Assembly (NCBI GenBank): GCA_963784995.1
Contig: CAWATZ010000013.1
Coordinates: forward strand, 1,054,001-1,118,000
Direction: 5' to 3'
DNA length: 64,000 bases
Source: CAWATZ01 sp963784995
GTDB lineage: Bacteria > Planctomycetota > Planctomycetia > Gemmatales > Gemmataceae
A program made the position numbers and the translations under genes. This document shows positions 1 to 10,022 of the stretch, piece by piece. Numbering within the stretch: the first letter of the stretch is position 1; each line of letters opens with the position of its first letter. Below the pieces are notes generated by a model. The model was given only the letters and a program-made list of their open reading frames with translations. It searched no databases and had not been told where the DNA came from.

Positions 1-939
1 TGCCATACGTTGTTCGGCGTCGGCGGCAAGGTCGGACCGGACATCACCGGGGGCAACCGGGCCAGCCTGGACTATCTGCTGGAGAACGTCCTCGATCCCA
101 GCGCCCTCATCCCGAAGGAGTATGCCGCTTCGGTCATCACCCTCAAGAGCGGCCGGACGCTGACCGGCATCGTCCGTCAAGAGACGCCCGCCGTGCTGAC
201 AGTCCTGACCGCCAACGAGACGCTGACGCTGGCCGCTGGCGACATCCAGGAACGGCAGCAAAGCAATGTCTCGATGATGCCCGACGACCAGCTGAAGACG
301 ATGAAGGAAGAGGAGATTCGTGCGCTGTTCGCCTACCTCCAGAGCCCGGTGCAGACGCCGCTCCTGGCGACGGCGGAGAACGTCAAGGACTTCTTCAACG
401 GCAAGGGCCTGACCGGCTGGGACGGCGATCCGAAGCTGTGGACGGTCGAGAAGGGCGAGATCGTGGGCAAGAGCCCGGGACTGAAGAAGAACGAGTTCCT
501 GCGCAGCCAGATGATCGCCGGCGACTTCCGGCTGACGCTGAAGGTCCGGCTGACGCCGAACAGGGAAAACAGCGGGGTGCAGTTCCACAGCGAGCTGCTG
601 CCCGGCGGCGAGGTCAAGGGCCCGCAAGCCGACGTCGGCGCCGGCTGGTGGGGCAAGCTGTACGAGGAGCGCGGCCGGGGCCTGCTCTGGGACCGCTCCG
701 GCGAGGCCCACGTCAAGTCCGGCGAGTGGAACGAGTACGTCATCGAGTCGACCGGCAGCCGGGTGCGGACCTGGATCAACGGCAAGCCGTGCGTGGACCT
801 GGACGATGCCAAGCTGCCGCAGCGTGGGCACTTTGCGTTCCAGATCCATTCGGGCGGAGCGATGGAGGTGCGGTTCAAGGAGATCCGGTTGGAGGTGCTG
901 CCGGCGGAGACGCCGAAGCGGGTTCCGGGCATGCCGTGA
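1..939 (+). CDS. Haem-binding (cytochrome c) plus DUF1080 protein, 3' part
   Basis: The 5' end lies outside the window. The frame is open from base 1, and its first codons read Cys-His-Thr, the tail of a CxxCH haem site, followed by a Gly-rich stretch (GVGGKVGPDITG) typical of the Planctomycetes haem-binding domain TIGR02603. That domain ends near codon 118 (LFAYLQSP). From about codon 125 the protein is a DUF1080 / 3-keto-disaccharide hydrolase-like beta-sandwich (FFNGKGLTGWDGDPKLW, later NSGVQFHSE and GHFAFQIHSGG). Proteins of this architecture are usually large, exported and linked to carbohydrate breakdown. The substrate cannot be read from this part. No downstream gene follows closely. 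Confidence 0.85.
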   Translation, partial: CHTLFGVGGKVGPDITGGNRASLDYLLENVLDPSALIPKEYAASVITLKSGRTLTGIVRQETPAVLTVLTANETLTLAAGDIQERQQSNVSMMPDDQLKTMKEEEIRALFAYLQSPVQTPLLATAENVKDFFNGKGLTGWDGDPKLWTVEKGEIVGKSPGLKKNEFLRSQMIAGDFRLTLKVRLTPNRENSGVQFHSELLPGGEVKGPQADVGAGWWGKLYEERGRGLLWDRSGEAHVKSGEWNEYVIESTGSRVRTWINGKPCVDLDDAKLPQRGHFAFQIHSGGAMEVRFKEIRLEVLPAETPKRVPGMP

Positions 940-982
940 GAGGCGGGGGGTTGGGCCATCTCTGCCTGCCCTGCCCGCCACG

Positions 983-1086
983 TTTCCGGCGTTGGCAGAC
1001 AGGCCAGCTGCTGCCCGTGATGGTCCAATTAACGCCAGTCGGCGTCATTTTCGTGTCTGCCCGCCACCGGCCAGGGTATTCGGGCG
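983..1086. repeat. Dispersed repeat, copy A
   Basis: About 100 bases just after the DUF1080 gene resemble positions 56677-56772, just after the TolB-like gene. The best-matching part is the motif CCAGGGTATTCGGG preceded by a CCCGCC-rich segment. Only partial identity is visible by eye, and no open reading frame explains it. Confidence 0.45.
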
Positions 1087-1379
1087 GGCTGGCATCCCTC
1101 ATTCGTGGGCCTGGTCTGGTGCAGCAGTGGGTTCCTGATCGTCACGGATTTTGGGGAGGAAGGGGAGGCCGAGACCCAAGCGCTGAGGATGCCACATTGC
1201 CAACGGCGCTTTTTGCCTGGCGATGTCCCAGGAAATGGCCAAGCGTGTCCCTGTTTGCCCCACGGATGACAAAAAAGCGACATTGCCACCGCGCCACCAG
1301 CACACGCTGGTAGGGTAGGAGCCGAGCGCCTTGTTCATCTTCTGGGTGTTTCACAACAATGCCTCCGATGATAGACAGG

Positions 1380-2227
1380 TTTCTCGACTCCCCCCTCCGA
1401 ACCGGACATGCACCTTTCAGCGCATCCGGCTCTCCAGGGCTTGACATTCCTCGCCCGGCATTACCATCGGGTCCGTATCCCGTTTCGATTTCGCCTTCAC
1501 CGATCCCGACATTCTGGGATCTCTGGTTACCTTTCTAATCCGGGTCGTCTGGCCCCTGCCTCCCTTGGCCCTGTGGCCGGCTTTCCCGACCCCCGACTAC
1601 TATGGAGGCTCCGACGCTTCCCTTGTTTCTCTTCCCGACTGCTGGGAACATCCGTTTCAGGGAAGCTTCCCACGTTCACGATGCTGGACTCTACGAAGGA
1701 GTTTAGGTGGCGGTTATACGACGACCCAACCGCTCTCTGCGGCTCCTGACCCCTAACAGGGTATTTCAGGTTCATCTGTTAGCCATTGCGGGCGGTAAAG
1801 AGACAAAACCGTCCGCTGGGATCTCCAGAAGGAACTCCTGACTGGAGATCGAGGTCACCGTCTCGTAAGGGTAATCCCCTTCCCTGATCCGCACTCGCGT
1901 CTTTGGCTCGGCCTTGCGGCACATTTACCAAATCAGGGTTAGCTGGTTCTGACCCAGCTATGCAGGTTATTGACGGAACGGGGCGGGCCTTTGCCGAAGG
2001 TCGAAACCCGCTTCGTGGCAACTCACCATGCTCCTTCTTTGTCAAGCCTGGCGTCTTGGCGGCCTGCATCACGCCTCACCAGTACCTTTCAGGGCCAGCT
2101 GTTTCACCTCCAGTTTGCATCCGCTGGAAGCTACGGCCCAACGACACATCGGCTGCCTGTACAGCCGATGGGGCTACCGGGCGGTTCGTCCGTTTCGCCC
2201 ATTCCTGCATCGCGCTTCGTGGCGCAC
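1380..2227 (-). mobile_element. ORF-less group II intron
   Basis: On the minus strand, positions 1432-1399 form a 34-base hairpin with the hallmarks of group II intron domain V: it begins GAGCCGGATGCG, has a GAAA-type loop, and ends TGTCCGGTTC with the AGC triad in place. About 800 bases upstream, at 2227, the minus strand reads GTGCGCC, the usual 5' boundary of bacterial group II introns, and the sequence between is dense in short stems. No reverse transcriptase/maturase gene fits in this space. Only a short basic open frame near 1775-1527 could be a remnant of one. The 3' end after domain V is unclear because no good domain VI hairpin follows. The element is probably immobile unless a maturase acts in trans. 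Confidence 0.7.
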
Positions 2228-2381
2228 TCTCTTCGGGCCCTCTTGGGGCACTTCCCTAAAATCCGAGACGGGCAGCAACTTCCCTCGGGCCAGCACGGCA
2301 TCGAACGCTTGCCGCGGCACGGAGCGGGGGAGCCGCACGGCGCTGACCACGACGCCGGTGTCAAGGACGGTTTGGGTTTCA
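2228..2381 (-). pseudogene. Truncated VapC-like PIN toxin
   Basis: Directly downstream of the antitoxin, a minus-strand frame encodes TVLDTGVVVSAVRLPRSVPR followed by QAFDAVLARGKLL, a close match to the N-terminus of VapC-type PIN ribonucleases (VLDTNVVVSALL...). This frame has no start codon. One added base in the A-run near 2374 would join it to the GTG that overlaps the antitoxin stop. It is then cut short at the 5' boundary of the group II intron, leaving about 50 codons and only the first catalytic Asp. No PIN sequence was found beyond the intron, so the toxin is considered dead. Confidence 0.6.
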
Positions 2382-2609
2382 CTCGTCGCGCAGCAACGAT
2401 TCGAGAATTGCCGGGGTCAGGCCGTGCGCCTCGGCGTAACGACCGATCTCATCCATGACTTCCTTGATGGGCCGTGGGGGGCAGGCGGTCAGCTCGCGCA
2501 GGCGGAGACGGAGCAGCAATTGCAGCTTGCGCTGCTCCTCGGCGGAGGCCGCCGAGAACGCGCGGGCGGTATCCTCATCGACTTCGAGAGCAATTGTTGC
2601 CGATGCCAT
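2379..2609 (-). CDS. Small antitoxin-like protein
   Basis: A 76-residue acidic protein with a Leu-rich central helix (RKLQLLLRLRLREL) and the C-terminal signature KEVMDEIGRYAEAHGLTP. Proteins of this type are found as the first gene of VapBC-like pairs in cyanobacteria and planctomycetes, where they bind and neutralise a PIN toxin. The ATG at 2609 is preceded by a good GGGAG Shine-Dalgarno. The toxin remnant follows immediately, with overlapping ends. With its toxin broken, this may be an orphan antitoxin. The family assignment rests on sequence feel and context. Confidence 0.7.
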   Translation of the reverse strand: MASATIALEVDEDTARAFSAASAEEQRKLQLLLRLRLRELTACPPRPIKEVMDEIGRYAEAHGLTPAILESLLRDE

Positions 2610-2806
2610 GATTCACTCCCTTCAGGGCGCCAGGACCGAACACTGCCTTTCGCCGTCAGGGTCGCGCCTGACGGAGTCATTGTACCAGACCCGAGCGACC
2701 GGGGCTATCCGCCAGGGCCGCACCGGAGCCGGTAAAAGCGTGTCACTTTGCCGCTATCAACGGGCTTTCATGTGCGGTACAATTGCTGGAGGTGAAGGGG
2801 AAGGCC

Positions 2807-3883
2807 ATGAGTGAAGAGAAACAAGAATGGTTCATCGCCGAGCGGGCGAAGACGCTTGCCAGGCTGCATCTGAGCCGGCGCAAAGACCTGCTCATCACGC
2901 AGCCTGGCAAGGACGTCGGACTCGAATTCATCGTCTACGTCAGCAAGGAAGGAGAGCCTGCCATCCGGCAGTTTGGCGTGTTCCTTCGCGGCACGAAAAG
3001 CGCCACCACGGAGGCGGCCCTGGACAAGCTGCTGCGGCCGACAATCCAGAGATTGGCTCGGATCGGTCCGTTCCCCTACCCAACCTGCCTGCTCCACTTC
3101 ACCATGGACGACGACCAGGGCTATTTCACCTGGGTGACGGAGCCCGAGGTCACGGAGGACGGCCCACGGCTTGTGATGCACGAGGCCCCCCACGTCCAGA
3201 AACTGGACCGGGCTGCCCTGGATGAGATTGTGGACCGGGTAGACCGCTGGTACGATGTACGGATGGCTGTCTGTATGCTCAGCAGTTCGGCAAAGGAGGG
3301 CTTGCGGGTGGCGAGCGCAGGAGAAATCGAGTCGCTACAAATCTTCGTCGAGTCCGCAAACGAACTCGAAGCATCGAACTTCATCGCGCAGGCGAAGGAC
3401 GGCATCTCGACCTCGATTCGGCAACTCGGTGACAGGACCCTGTTGTTGGAACGCCGTGGTCCAGAACATGAGGCCGTCAAGGCGTTGCTACTCACTGTTC
3501 GATTCTTCTACCAGAACAACGAGACCTCGATCAAAAAGACGGCCGATCTCGTCAAGGGGCTGGCGGTTCCCAACGCCCTACAAGACGAGTTCGCGGTCAT
3601 CTGCAAGCAACTGAATAAGTTCCTGGACGCCGCGTCCCCGATCAAGTTCCAGACAAGCATTGGTGCGGACACCAACAGAGAGATATTCGAGATCTTCTTA
3701 TACGGGTGCTTCGCCCACGCGAACCGCGAGAAACGCCGGCGCGTGAAATCCTGGGAGCAAGGGCCGTGCTTCGACGATCTGCGTGCCCGGTTTGACGTTA
3801 TCCTTGTGGCATTTGTGAGCGCGGTTGCCAAGCTGAAGGCCGTCTGCGTCAAGATACTCACCGAGCTTGGAGTAGCCGCCTAA
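2807..3883 (+). CDS. DUF4365-like protein
   Basis: A 358-residue protein starting at the ATG that follows GGAGGTGAAGGGG. Residues 10-120 (RRKDLLITQPGKDVGLEFIV, then QFGVFLRGT) resemble DUF4365, a domain with a restriction-endonuclease-like core often found in defence and conflict loci. The remaining 230 residues are helical and unrecognised. It lies 370 bases upstream of the VWA-PP2C-kinase set on the same strand and may or may not belong with it. Catalytic residues cannot be assigned with confidence. Confidence 0.6.
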   Translation: MSEEKQEWFIAERAKTLARLHLSRRKDLLITQPGKDVGLEFIVYVSKEGEPAIRQFGVFLRGTKSATTEAALDKLLRPTIQRLARIGPFPYPTCLLHFTMDDDQGYFTWVTEPEVTEDGPRLVMHEAPHVQKLDRAALDEIVDRVDRWYDVRMAVCMLSSSAKEGLRVASAGEIESLQIFVESANELEASNFIAQAKDGISTSIRQLGDRTLLLERRGPEHEAVKALLLTVRFFYQNNETSIKKTADLVKGLAVPNALQDEFAVICKQLNKFLDAASPIKFQTSIGADTNREIFEIFLYGCFAHANREKRRRVKSWEQGPCFDDLRARFDVILVAFVSAVAKLKAVCVKILTELGVAA

Positions 3884-4256
3884 CCACCTGCTGCACCCGA
3901 ACCGGCCAGCGGTTTGAGCGCCTGGATGATGGTGAAGCACGCTGCGGAGAGCTTGAAAAGGCACAGCGTCCTCGAATGAAGCTGGGGTGGACTTGTGGGT
4001 TTCAGTTGAGGAAGTCGGTAGGCTGTCGGAGTCGCTGATCCATACGAGTCAACGGAGGAACGGACAATTGTTCTCAAGAAAAGAGTGGCTATCGTTCCGC
4101 GCCCGCTAGTATAATAGTCAGGAAAAGATTGCAAGGAAGGCGGGTATTCAAGAAATGAGCATCGGAAGGAAAAGTGGAGCGAACCTGTCGCCGTGCCGGA
4201 CAGGAAACCGGCGGCGAAAGGACAGGGTCCCCACGGCCAGAATTCAATGAGGCATT
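3884..4256. other. Intergenic region before the VWA gene
   Basis: No gene is supported here. A TATAAT at 4110-4115 could be a -10 box for the VWA-PP2C-kinase set, but no convincing -35 lies 16-18 bases upstream. Confidence 0.3.
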
Positions 4257-4937
4257 ATGGCAACGCAAATCCCGTTCGGCACTGGAGTGGAGGTCGCGAC
4301 GAATCCGGAGCCGCGATGTCCATGCATTCTCCTGGTGGACATCTCCGAATCAATGGAAGGACAACGCATCGCGGAACTCCAGGAGGGTTTACAGACCTAC
4401 CGGACTGATCTGCTAGCAGACAGTCAAGCAACGCAACGTGTGGAAGTGGCCGTCGTTACGTTCGGCGGACATGTTGAGGTGGCTTCTCCTTTCGCCACGG
4501 CCGAGCAATTTCACCCACCCGCATTGGCAGTGAGGGGAGATACACCCATGGGGGAGGCGATACTGTGTGGTATCCAACTCCTCCAAGATCGCAAGCGGTT
4601 TTACAAGCTGAACGGTCTGCACTATTTCCGCCCTTGGCTGTTTTTGATCACCGACGGTGGACCGACCGACCAGTGGCATGCAGCCGCAGAGAAGATCAAG
4701 CAGGGGGAGGAATCGAAAAGCTTCGCCTTCTTCGCTGTGGGCGTCGAAGGAGCGAACTTCGATGTCCTGCGCCAGATTAGCGTGCGCAAACCCTTGGTTC
4801 TCCGTGGATTGCGATTCCGTGAGATGTTCGTCTGGCTCTCCCGGTCTCAGCGAGCAGTTTCTCAATCCTCTCCCGGGCAGGAAGACACGGTGAAGTTCAC
4901 CAGCCCCACTGGCCCTGATGGTTGGGCTGGCCTCTGA
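4257..4937 (+). CDS. VWA-domain protein (TerY type)
   Basis: A 226-residue, mostly single-domain von Willebrand A protein. The metal-ion-dependent adhesion site is complete: DISES at residues 28-32, a Thr in the RGDTPMGEA loop, and the Asp of LITDGGPTD. It has neither a signal peptide nor membrane segments, so it is cytoplasmic. In the TerY-P triads described by comparative genomics (Anantharaman, Iyer and Aravind), such a VWA protein is encoded with a PP2C phosphatase and a kinase and is thought to be a metal-binding scaffold or kinase substrate. Here the PP2C gene starts 15 bases downstream. No TerD or TerC genes lie nearby. Confidence 0.85.
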   Translation: MATQIPFGTGVEVATNPEPRCPCILLVDISESMEGQRIAELQEGLQTYRTDLLADSQATQRVEVAVVTFGGHVEVASPFATAEQFHPPALAVRGDTPMGEAILCGIQLLQDRKRFYKLNGLHYFRPWLFLITDGGPTDQWHAAAEKIKQGEESKSFAFFAVGVEGANFDVLRQISVRKPLVLRGLRFREMFVWLSRSQRAVSQSSPGQEDTVKFTSPTGPDGWAGL

Positions 4938-4952
4938 GCGGGTGGCATTCTC

Positions 4953-5735
4953 ATGTGGAAAGTTGTGGCCCAGAGCGTAGCGGGGACTCGGCATCTCCGC
5001 GCCACGCAACCCTGCCAAGACAGCTGTCGCTGGCAAACGGTCGAGATCAATGGCGACGAGGTATTGATCCTCGCATGCGCAGACGGAGCAGGAAGCGCGG
5101 ATCGCGCGGAGCAAGGTGCCAATCTCGGTTGTGATTGGTTGGTGCGGCAGGTCCACAATGACCTCAAAGCAAGACAAGGCGTCGAAGCAATTCAGCGAAA
5201 TGTCGCAGAGGGCTGGCTCCGAGGTGCCCGACAGCAGCTGGAATGCGAAGCAGCGAAAACGAGCGATCCCCTGCGGGCCTTTGCATGTACCGTCCTGCTG
5301 GCTGTCATCGGTAAGAACACGGCGGCCTTTTTGCAGCTTGGCGACGGAGCCATTGTGCTGGCTGAAGATGCTGCATTTCGGACGGTTTTTTGGCCGCAGA
5401 ACGGGGAGTACGCGAATGAGACCTTCTTCCTGACTGACCCAGATGCGGAACAACGCATGGAGTTTCTGCAGCATCCGGGGCAGGTTCGAGCAATTGCTCT
5501 GCTGACAGATGGGCTTCAGCGGGTAGCGCTCGACTACGCAACGCGCGAAGGATACCCGCCCTTTTTCAATCCGCTCTTTAGGCAGTTGCAGGAAGCGAAC
5601 GACGCGCAAGCTCTTGCTGAACCGATGCGTACCTTTCTCGACTCTCCATTGATCAATCAGCGGACAGAGGACGACAAAACCCTGATGCTTGCAACGCATG
5701 TGGCTGAATGTGATGGGTGTATTGGAGCATTGTAG
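4953..5735 (+). CDS. PP2C-family Ser/Thr phosphatase
   Basis: A 260-residue PP2C-like phosphatase (PF13672 type). The metal-binding acidic motifs are visible in order: ACADGAGSA near residue 42, LQLGDGAIV near 126, LLTDGLQRV near 182, and the closing TEDDKTLML near 242. It should remove phosphates placed by the partner kinase. It sits between the VWA gene (15-base gap) and the kinase, whose alternative GTG at 5717 overlaps its 3' end, as expected for a co-transcribed, translationally coupled set. It appears intact although the kinase gene after it is not. Confidence 0.85.
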   Translation: MWKVVAQSVAGTRHLRATQPCQDSCRWQTVEINGDEVLILACADGAGSADRAEQGANLGCDWLVRQVHNDLKARQGVEAIQRNVAEGWLRGARQQLECEAAKTSDPLRAFACTVLLAVIGKNTAAFLQLGDGAIVLAEDAAFRTVFWPQNGEYANETFFLTDPDAEQRMEFLQHPGQVRAIALLTDGLQRVALDYATREGYPPFFNPLFRQLQEANDAQALAEPMRTFLDSPLINQRTEDDKTLMLATHVAECDGCIGAL

Positions 5736-6202
5736 GCGTGTTGGCCTTCCGCGACGATAAGGGAAAACAGTGGTCCGTCGGACAGGAACTGTCTGCAGGC
5801 GGCGAGGGGACAGTGTACTCGGTTGCTGAGACGAATGCCTTTCTCGCCAAGATCTACCATAAGCCTCCGTCCTCAGACACGCAATCCAAACTCGGCTGGA
5901 TGGTGCAGAATGGCTCGGAGGCATTAGCCAAGGTGGCAGCGTGGCCATCGAGGCTGTTGTACCTCAAGTCGGACAGACAGTGCCGCGGCTTTTTGATGCC
6001 CCGATTCCATCAGCACGAGCCCCTGTACCACCTGTACCATCCAGCGCAGCGGGCCAAACACTTTCCCAGGGCGGACTTTGCCTTCCTCGTTCAGGCGGCG
6101 CACAACTGCGCAGCGGCGTTTGACGAGATCCATAAGAAGGGTTGCCTGATCGGAGATGTCAACGAAAAGAACGCGCTGATCTCTGCAAAAAACGCATTGG
6201 TG

Positions 6203-8010
6203 CCGGCCGTTCGGGTTAGATTGGCGGGGGTTTTGGTAAATGAAGGGTGAGGCGGTGATACAGGTCCGGCGGCAGCTCCCAGAGATCCAACAGCTTCTGT
6301 TGCAGCGCTGTCAAGGCAACGACGTGGGCCAATTGTTGCCCTGCCGCCTCGACGATCACCAGGCTGATTCCCTTGAACGCGCGCAGCAGCAATTCCGCAC
6401 TGGGGTTCTTGGCCTGGCGTCCTGGCTGGCCTGGATACAACCCCTTGAGCGTCTCCTTGCTTTCGTGCAACTTCTTCCGCACCTGCCATTCCACTACCGT
6501 CAGCAGCCGCAACGCCATGCTCAGCAACAGCACCAACCCGTGGATGCGGTTCTCGTATTGCAAGAACATCGGCGTTAGCCCCAGCGGTTGGCCCTTCAGC
6601 CGCGACCAGTTGTCCTCTAGCCGATTTTGCCCGCGATAACCCCAGACCACCGCCGCCAGGCTCATCAGTACCTGGTTCGTCGCATAGACGCGCCAGCCCA
6701 TGTCTCGTTTGGCCAGTTCGATCGCCTCTTCGCGTCGGGACACTTCCAGGCGCTGCTCCCGTTCCTTCTGGACGCGGGCTGGCCGGTCGCCATAAGCCCG
6801 CACCTGCTTGCTGTGCGTTGTCGTCTGCACGCGCACCTCCAGCATGCCCTGAACACGCTGCTGCTTGACGATCGCGGCGGCGGCCGTTTGCAGTTGCCCC
6901 GCCGTCAGCCGCTTCTTGCCTTGTTTGCGTTGGGTCAGCGCTGCCAGTTGCGCTGCGCCTTGTGCAACCGCCTGTCCAACTGCTGGTGCTGCCCCTGGGC
7001 ATAGGCCAGCGACCGTACCAGCCAACGCCGCTCCGTCCAGACCACCTGCCGGCCGTTGATTTCCGCCTGCAGTTGCACGTCCAGGGAGAATCCCTCGGCG
7101 ACCAACTCCGCGCCGGCCTCCGGGTTGGCGGCGGGGCGGTAGACCTGCTGCAGGGGTTGTCGGCCTGCCCAGACGGGCTGCAGCAACGCGCGCCGCTTCT
7201 TCAGGGACAGTTGCGTTTCCGACAGCGGCGTGAGGTAAAAGTCCTTGGTGTCGGCCAGGTGGGCCCGCGTGGCCAGCGCGGCGCCCTTGCAGTCCATGAC
7301 AAAGGTCTTGCCGCCTGGGCCGAAGGTCCGCTGCACCTTCTTGATCTGGGGGACGTACAGCGGGTCATCGGCGCTGTTGCCCGGCACCACCAAGGTGGTT
7401 ACCGGCATGCCCAGTGGGTCCAGAGCGGCCAGAGCGACCTTGATCTGCGGCTGGTCGTCGTTATCCTTGCTGTGACCGAACTGGAACAAGCCCTGCGCGG
7501 CGAGGGTCTCGACGTAGGAGTTGGCCGTACTCATGTCGATGCGAAACAAGTCCGTCGGCAGTTGGTAAACGCGGACGGAACTCTGGTTGAGGTCGCTCTC
7601 GCAGTCTGGCCAGGAACCGTCGAGAGCCAGGCGGTCGAGGAGGTCGGCCAGGCGGTCGTCCTGGAAGTCGAGCGGGTGGACGGCTTTGCCCAGACAGACC
7701 TGCAGGGTGTGCAGGTTGGCTTGGGCCCAGGGCTGCACGCTGCAGAGGCGGTGGTCTCCCTGGGAGGTGAGGAAGGCGAGCCAGACGCAGGCAACCTCGC
7801 CGAAGGTCAACTCGCCCTGCCAGCGGTGGCCGGAGGGAAAGTGGCGATCGAGGATCTTGTCCACCTGCAGGCGTTGGAGCGTGGCCACCAGAACGGGAAT
7901 GTCGTCCACCCGTTCCACACGATGCACTTGCGGGGTTTCAGCGTTCATACCCTCTTTGATATGCCACGCCCCGTTTCTGAAAACCCCTCTTTTCTAAGCC
8001 GAACGGCCGG
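6203..8010 (-). mobile_element. IS1634-like insertion sequence (1808 bp)
   Basis: Terminal inverted repeats CCGGCCGTTCGGGTTAGA (left) and CCGGCCGTTCGGCTTAGA (right, reversed) bound a 1808-base element. It is flanked by the 6-base direct repeat TTGGTG at 6197-6202 and 8011-8016. Its transposase reads on the minus strand, against the kinase gene it interrupts. Target duplications of 5-6 bases are normal for the IS1634 family. Confidence 0.9.
6216..7948 (-). pseudogene. IS1634-family transposase, frameshifted
   Basis: The first 330 residues (start 7948) and the last 245 (stop 6216) lie in different frames that overlap at 6935-7025. Together they make a DDE transposase with the IS1634 features FRIDMSTANSYVE and FVMDCKGAALATR, and the C-terminal YRGQNRLEDNW with LMLVLEEN-like helices after it. 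The switch point is near 6955, around codons for HKAQR/QLAALTQRKQ. One added base there restores a single protein. No slippery heptamer is visible, so programmed frameshifting is unlikely. The cause is either decay or a consensus error. Confidence 0.85.
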
Positions 8011-10022
8011 TTGGTGGTTCTCATCGACTGTGACTCATTTCAGGTCAACACCAATGGCCGCTGCTACCCCTGTGAGGTGGGAGTTCCGTTGTACACGCCG
8101 CCAGAACTCCAGAAGAAATCCTTCCGGGAACTGATCCGGACCCGTAATCACGACCGTTTCGGTCTAGCGATCCTGATATTCCAGCTACTGTTCGTCGGTC
8201 GGCATCCGTACGCGGGGCGATACCTCGGCTCGGATGAGCCGGACTATGAACAGTTCATCCAGGACTACCGCTTCGCATTTGGCGCATCCGCAAAGGCCCT
8301 CAAAATGGAACCCCCGCCGCATGCGCCCCACTTGAACACCGTCCCTCCGGGGATCGGGAAGCTGTTTGAGCGAGCTTTTGGGAAGGGCTCGGAACGAGAC
8401 GGAGCAAGGCCGTCGGCGTTAGATTGGGTAACGGAACTGGAGAAGTTCCGGAAGGCGCTGGGCGTCTGCCACATAGACGGCGGCCATTGGTTTTGGAATA
8501 AGCTTGGCAGTTGCTCATGGTGTACGATTGCCCGGGGAGGAGGGCCGAATTATTTCGCTGGGGTCGTCCTTACGGACACGCGATTCAGCCTCAACCACGC
8601 CAGAATCCACGGATTGACCAACCAATGGCAGAACGCCGCGAGACTGTCATTTCCGTACAGTCGAAATGCTTTTCTCCCGGCTGCGACTCCTTCCCCTCGG
8701 CCCCTGCCGTTTCATATGGCCATCCCGCCTCATCCGCCTGCCCCTCCAGTTGAGCCCAAGCAGCCAGATTTGCCCCCAGCGCCAGTGAAACCCGAGCCGA
8801 TCCCTCCGCCAACACGCCCTGAAGTGAGACTTGACGGCGACCTGACCCCCATCCCGCGGCCCCTCCGGGAGTCACACGCAGGCGAGCCGATCCCTCCCGG
8901 TCTGGGTGCCATTCGACCACAACCCCAGCTGGTGCTTCCTCCAGCTCCGACGTTGGTACTGCCTCCGGAACCAGCCGCTCCACAACCTCTCCCTGCCCCG
9001 CCACTGCTCTCGCTGGATGTGAGGTACTCGCTTCCTCCAAAGCCAGCTTTTCGACGGGAACCGTTGTCGCAGCAGGTCAAGGAACACATAGTGTTTCTTA
9101 TTATCGTGGGTGGAGGAGTTCTCGTGTCGTTGGTCCTGACCCTATTGCCCTCCCGGGTTCCTTCTGTTCTTGGGGGAGTTTTTGCGATTGTGCAAGGACT
9201 GCTGTTGATCCCGTTGCTTGGACAGGCCGGCTTGGCGTTCCTGCGACACAAGCGGAACGAGAAGAGACTGAATCGCCTTGCCCTGAAACAGTGGGAGGCT
9301 AAGGTTACCAGCATTCAGGAAGAGGTGGAGACAACACGCGCGAAGCGGCAAGATGAGAATGCGAGGCGCAGCCGTCTGCACGAACAGGTGGAAAGACAAC
9401 AATGGGAAGAGTACCAATTGGAGAGGCAGGAGTGGGCTTCCGCCCGTGAGGACGCTCAAACCAATCATAAAAGTGCCCTTTGCCAGTGGCAAGATTCCGT
9501 TGAGAAAGCGAAAGAGGTCTACAAGGCACAGATGCTCGCCTGGAATGAGGAAAAGCAGCGCTGTCTCGATGCGCTGGCAGATTTCACCCGGCAGGAGAAG
9601 GAAGAGGACGAGCGACGCGAGAGAGAGTACCAAAAGCGCCTCCAGGCATTGACAGAGGCGGAGGAAGCTCGACAGTCGCGTCTTCGTCAGCTACGACACG
9701 AGACTGAAGCCGCTTTTCAGGCTCAATTGGGCGCCTGGCGCTGTGCTGAAAAAGAACGCGAGGGGCTCTATCAATCAATGCGCCAGGAATGGGAAGCCCA
9801 AGTCCAGTCGCTGGAGTCCGCATACGAAGAACGGTTGAGATTCTGGCGGAACCAAGTGGACGAACACAGAGCGCAACTGGAAGCGCATCAGGAGGCACGC
9901 CGTTCCGTCGAAAAGCAGATTCGACTAGAGCGGCAAACACGGGAGCAGCAACTCCATGAAGCGGAAGCACGTCTCCAGCAACAGGAAACTGTTTGGGATG
10001 CTATTGTCACTGGGTACAATAG

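Noticed and set aside
4110..4115. TATAAT as promoter of the VWA gene
   Set aside because: No acceptable -35 at 16-18 bases upstream; a single hexamer is weak evidence in sequence of this length.
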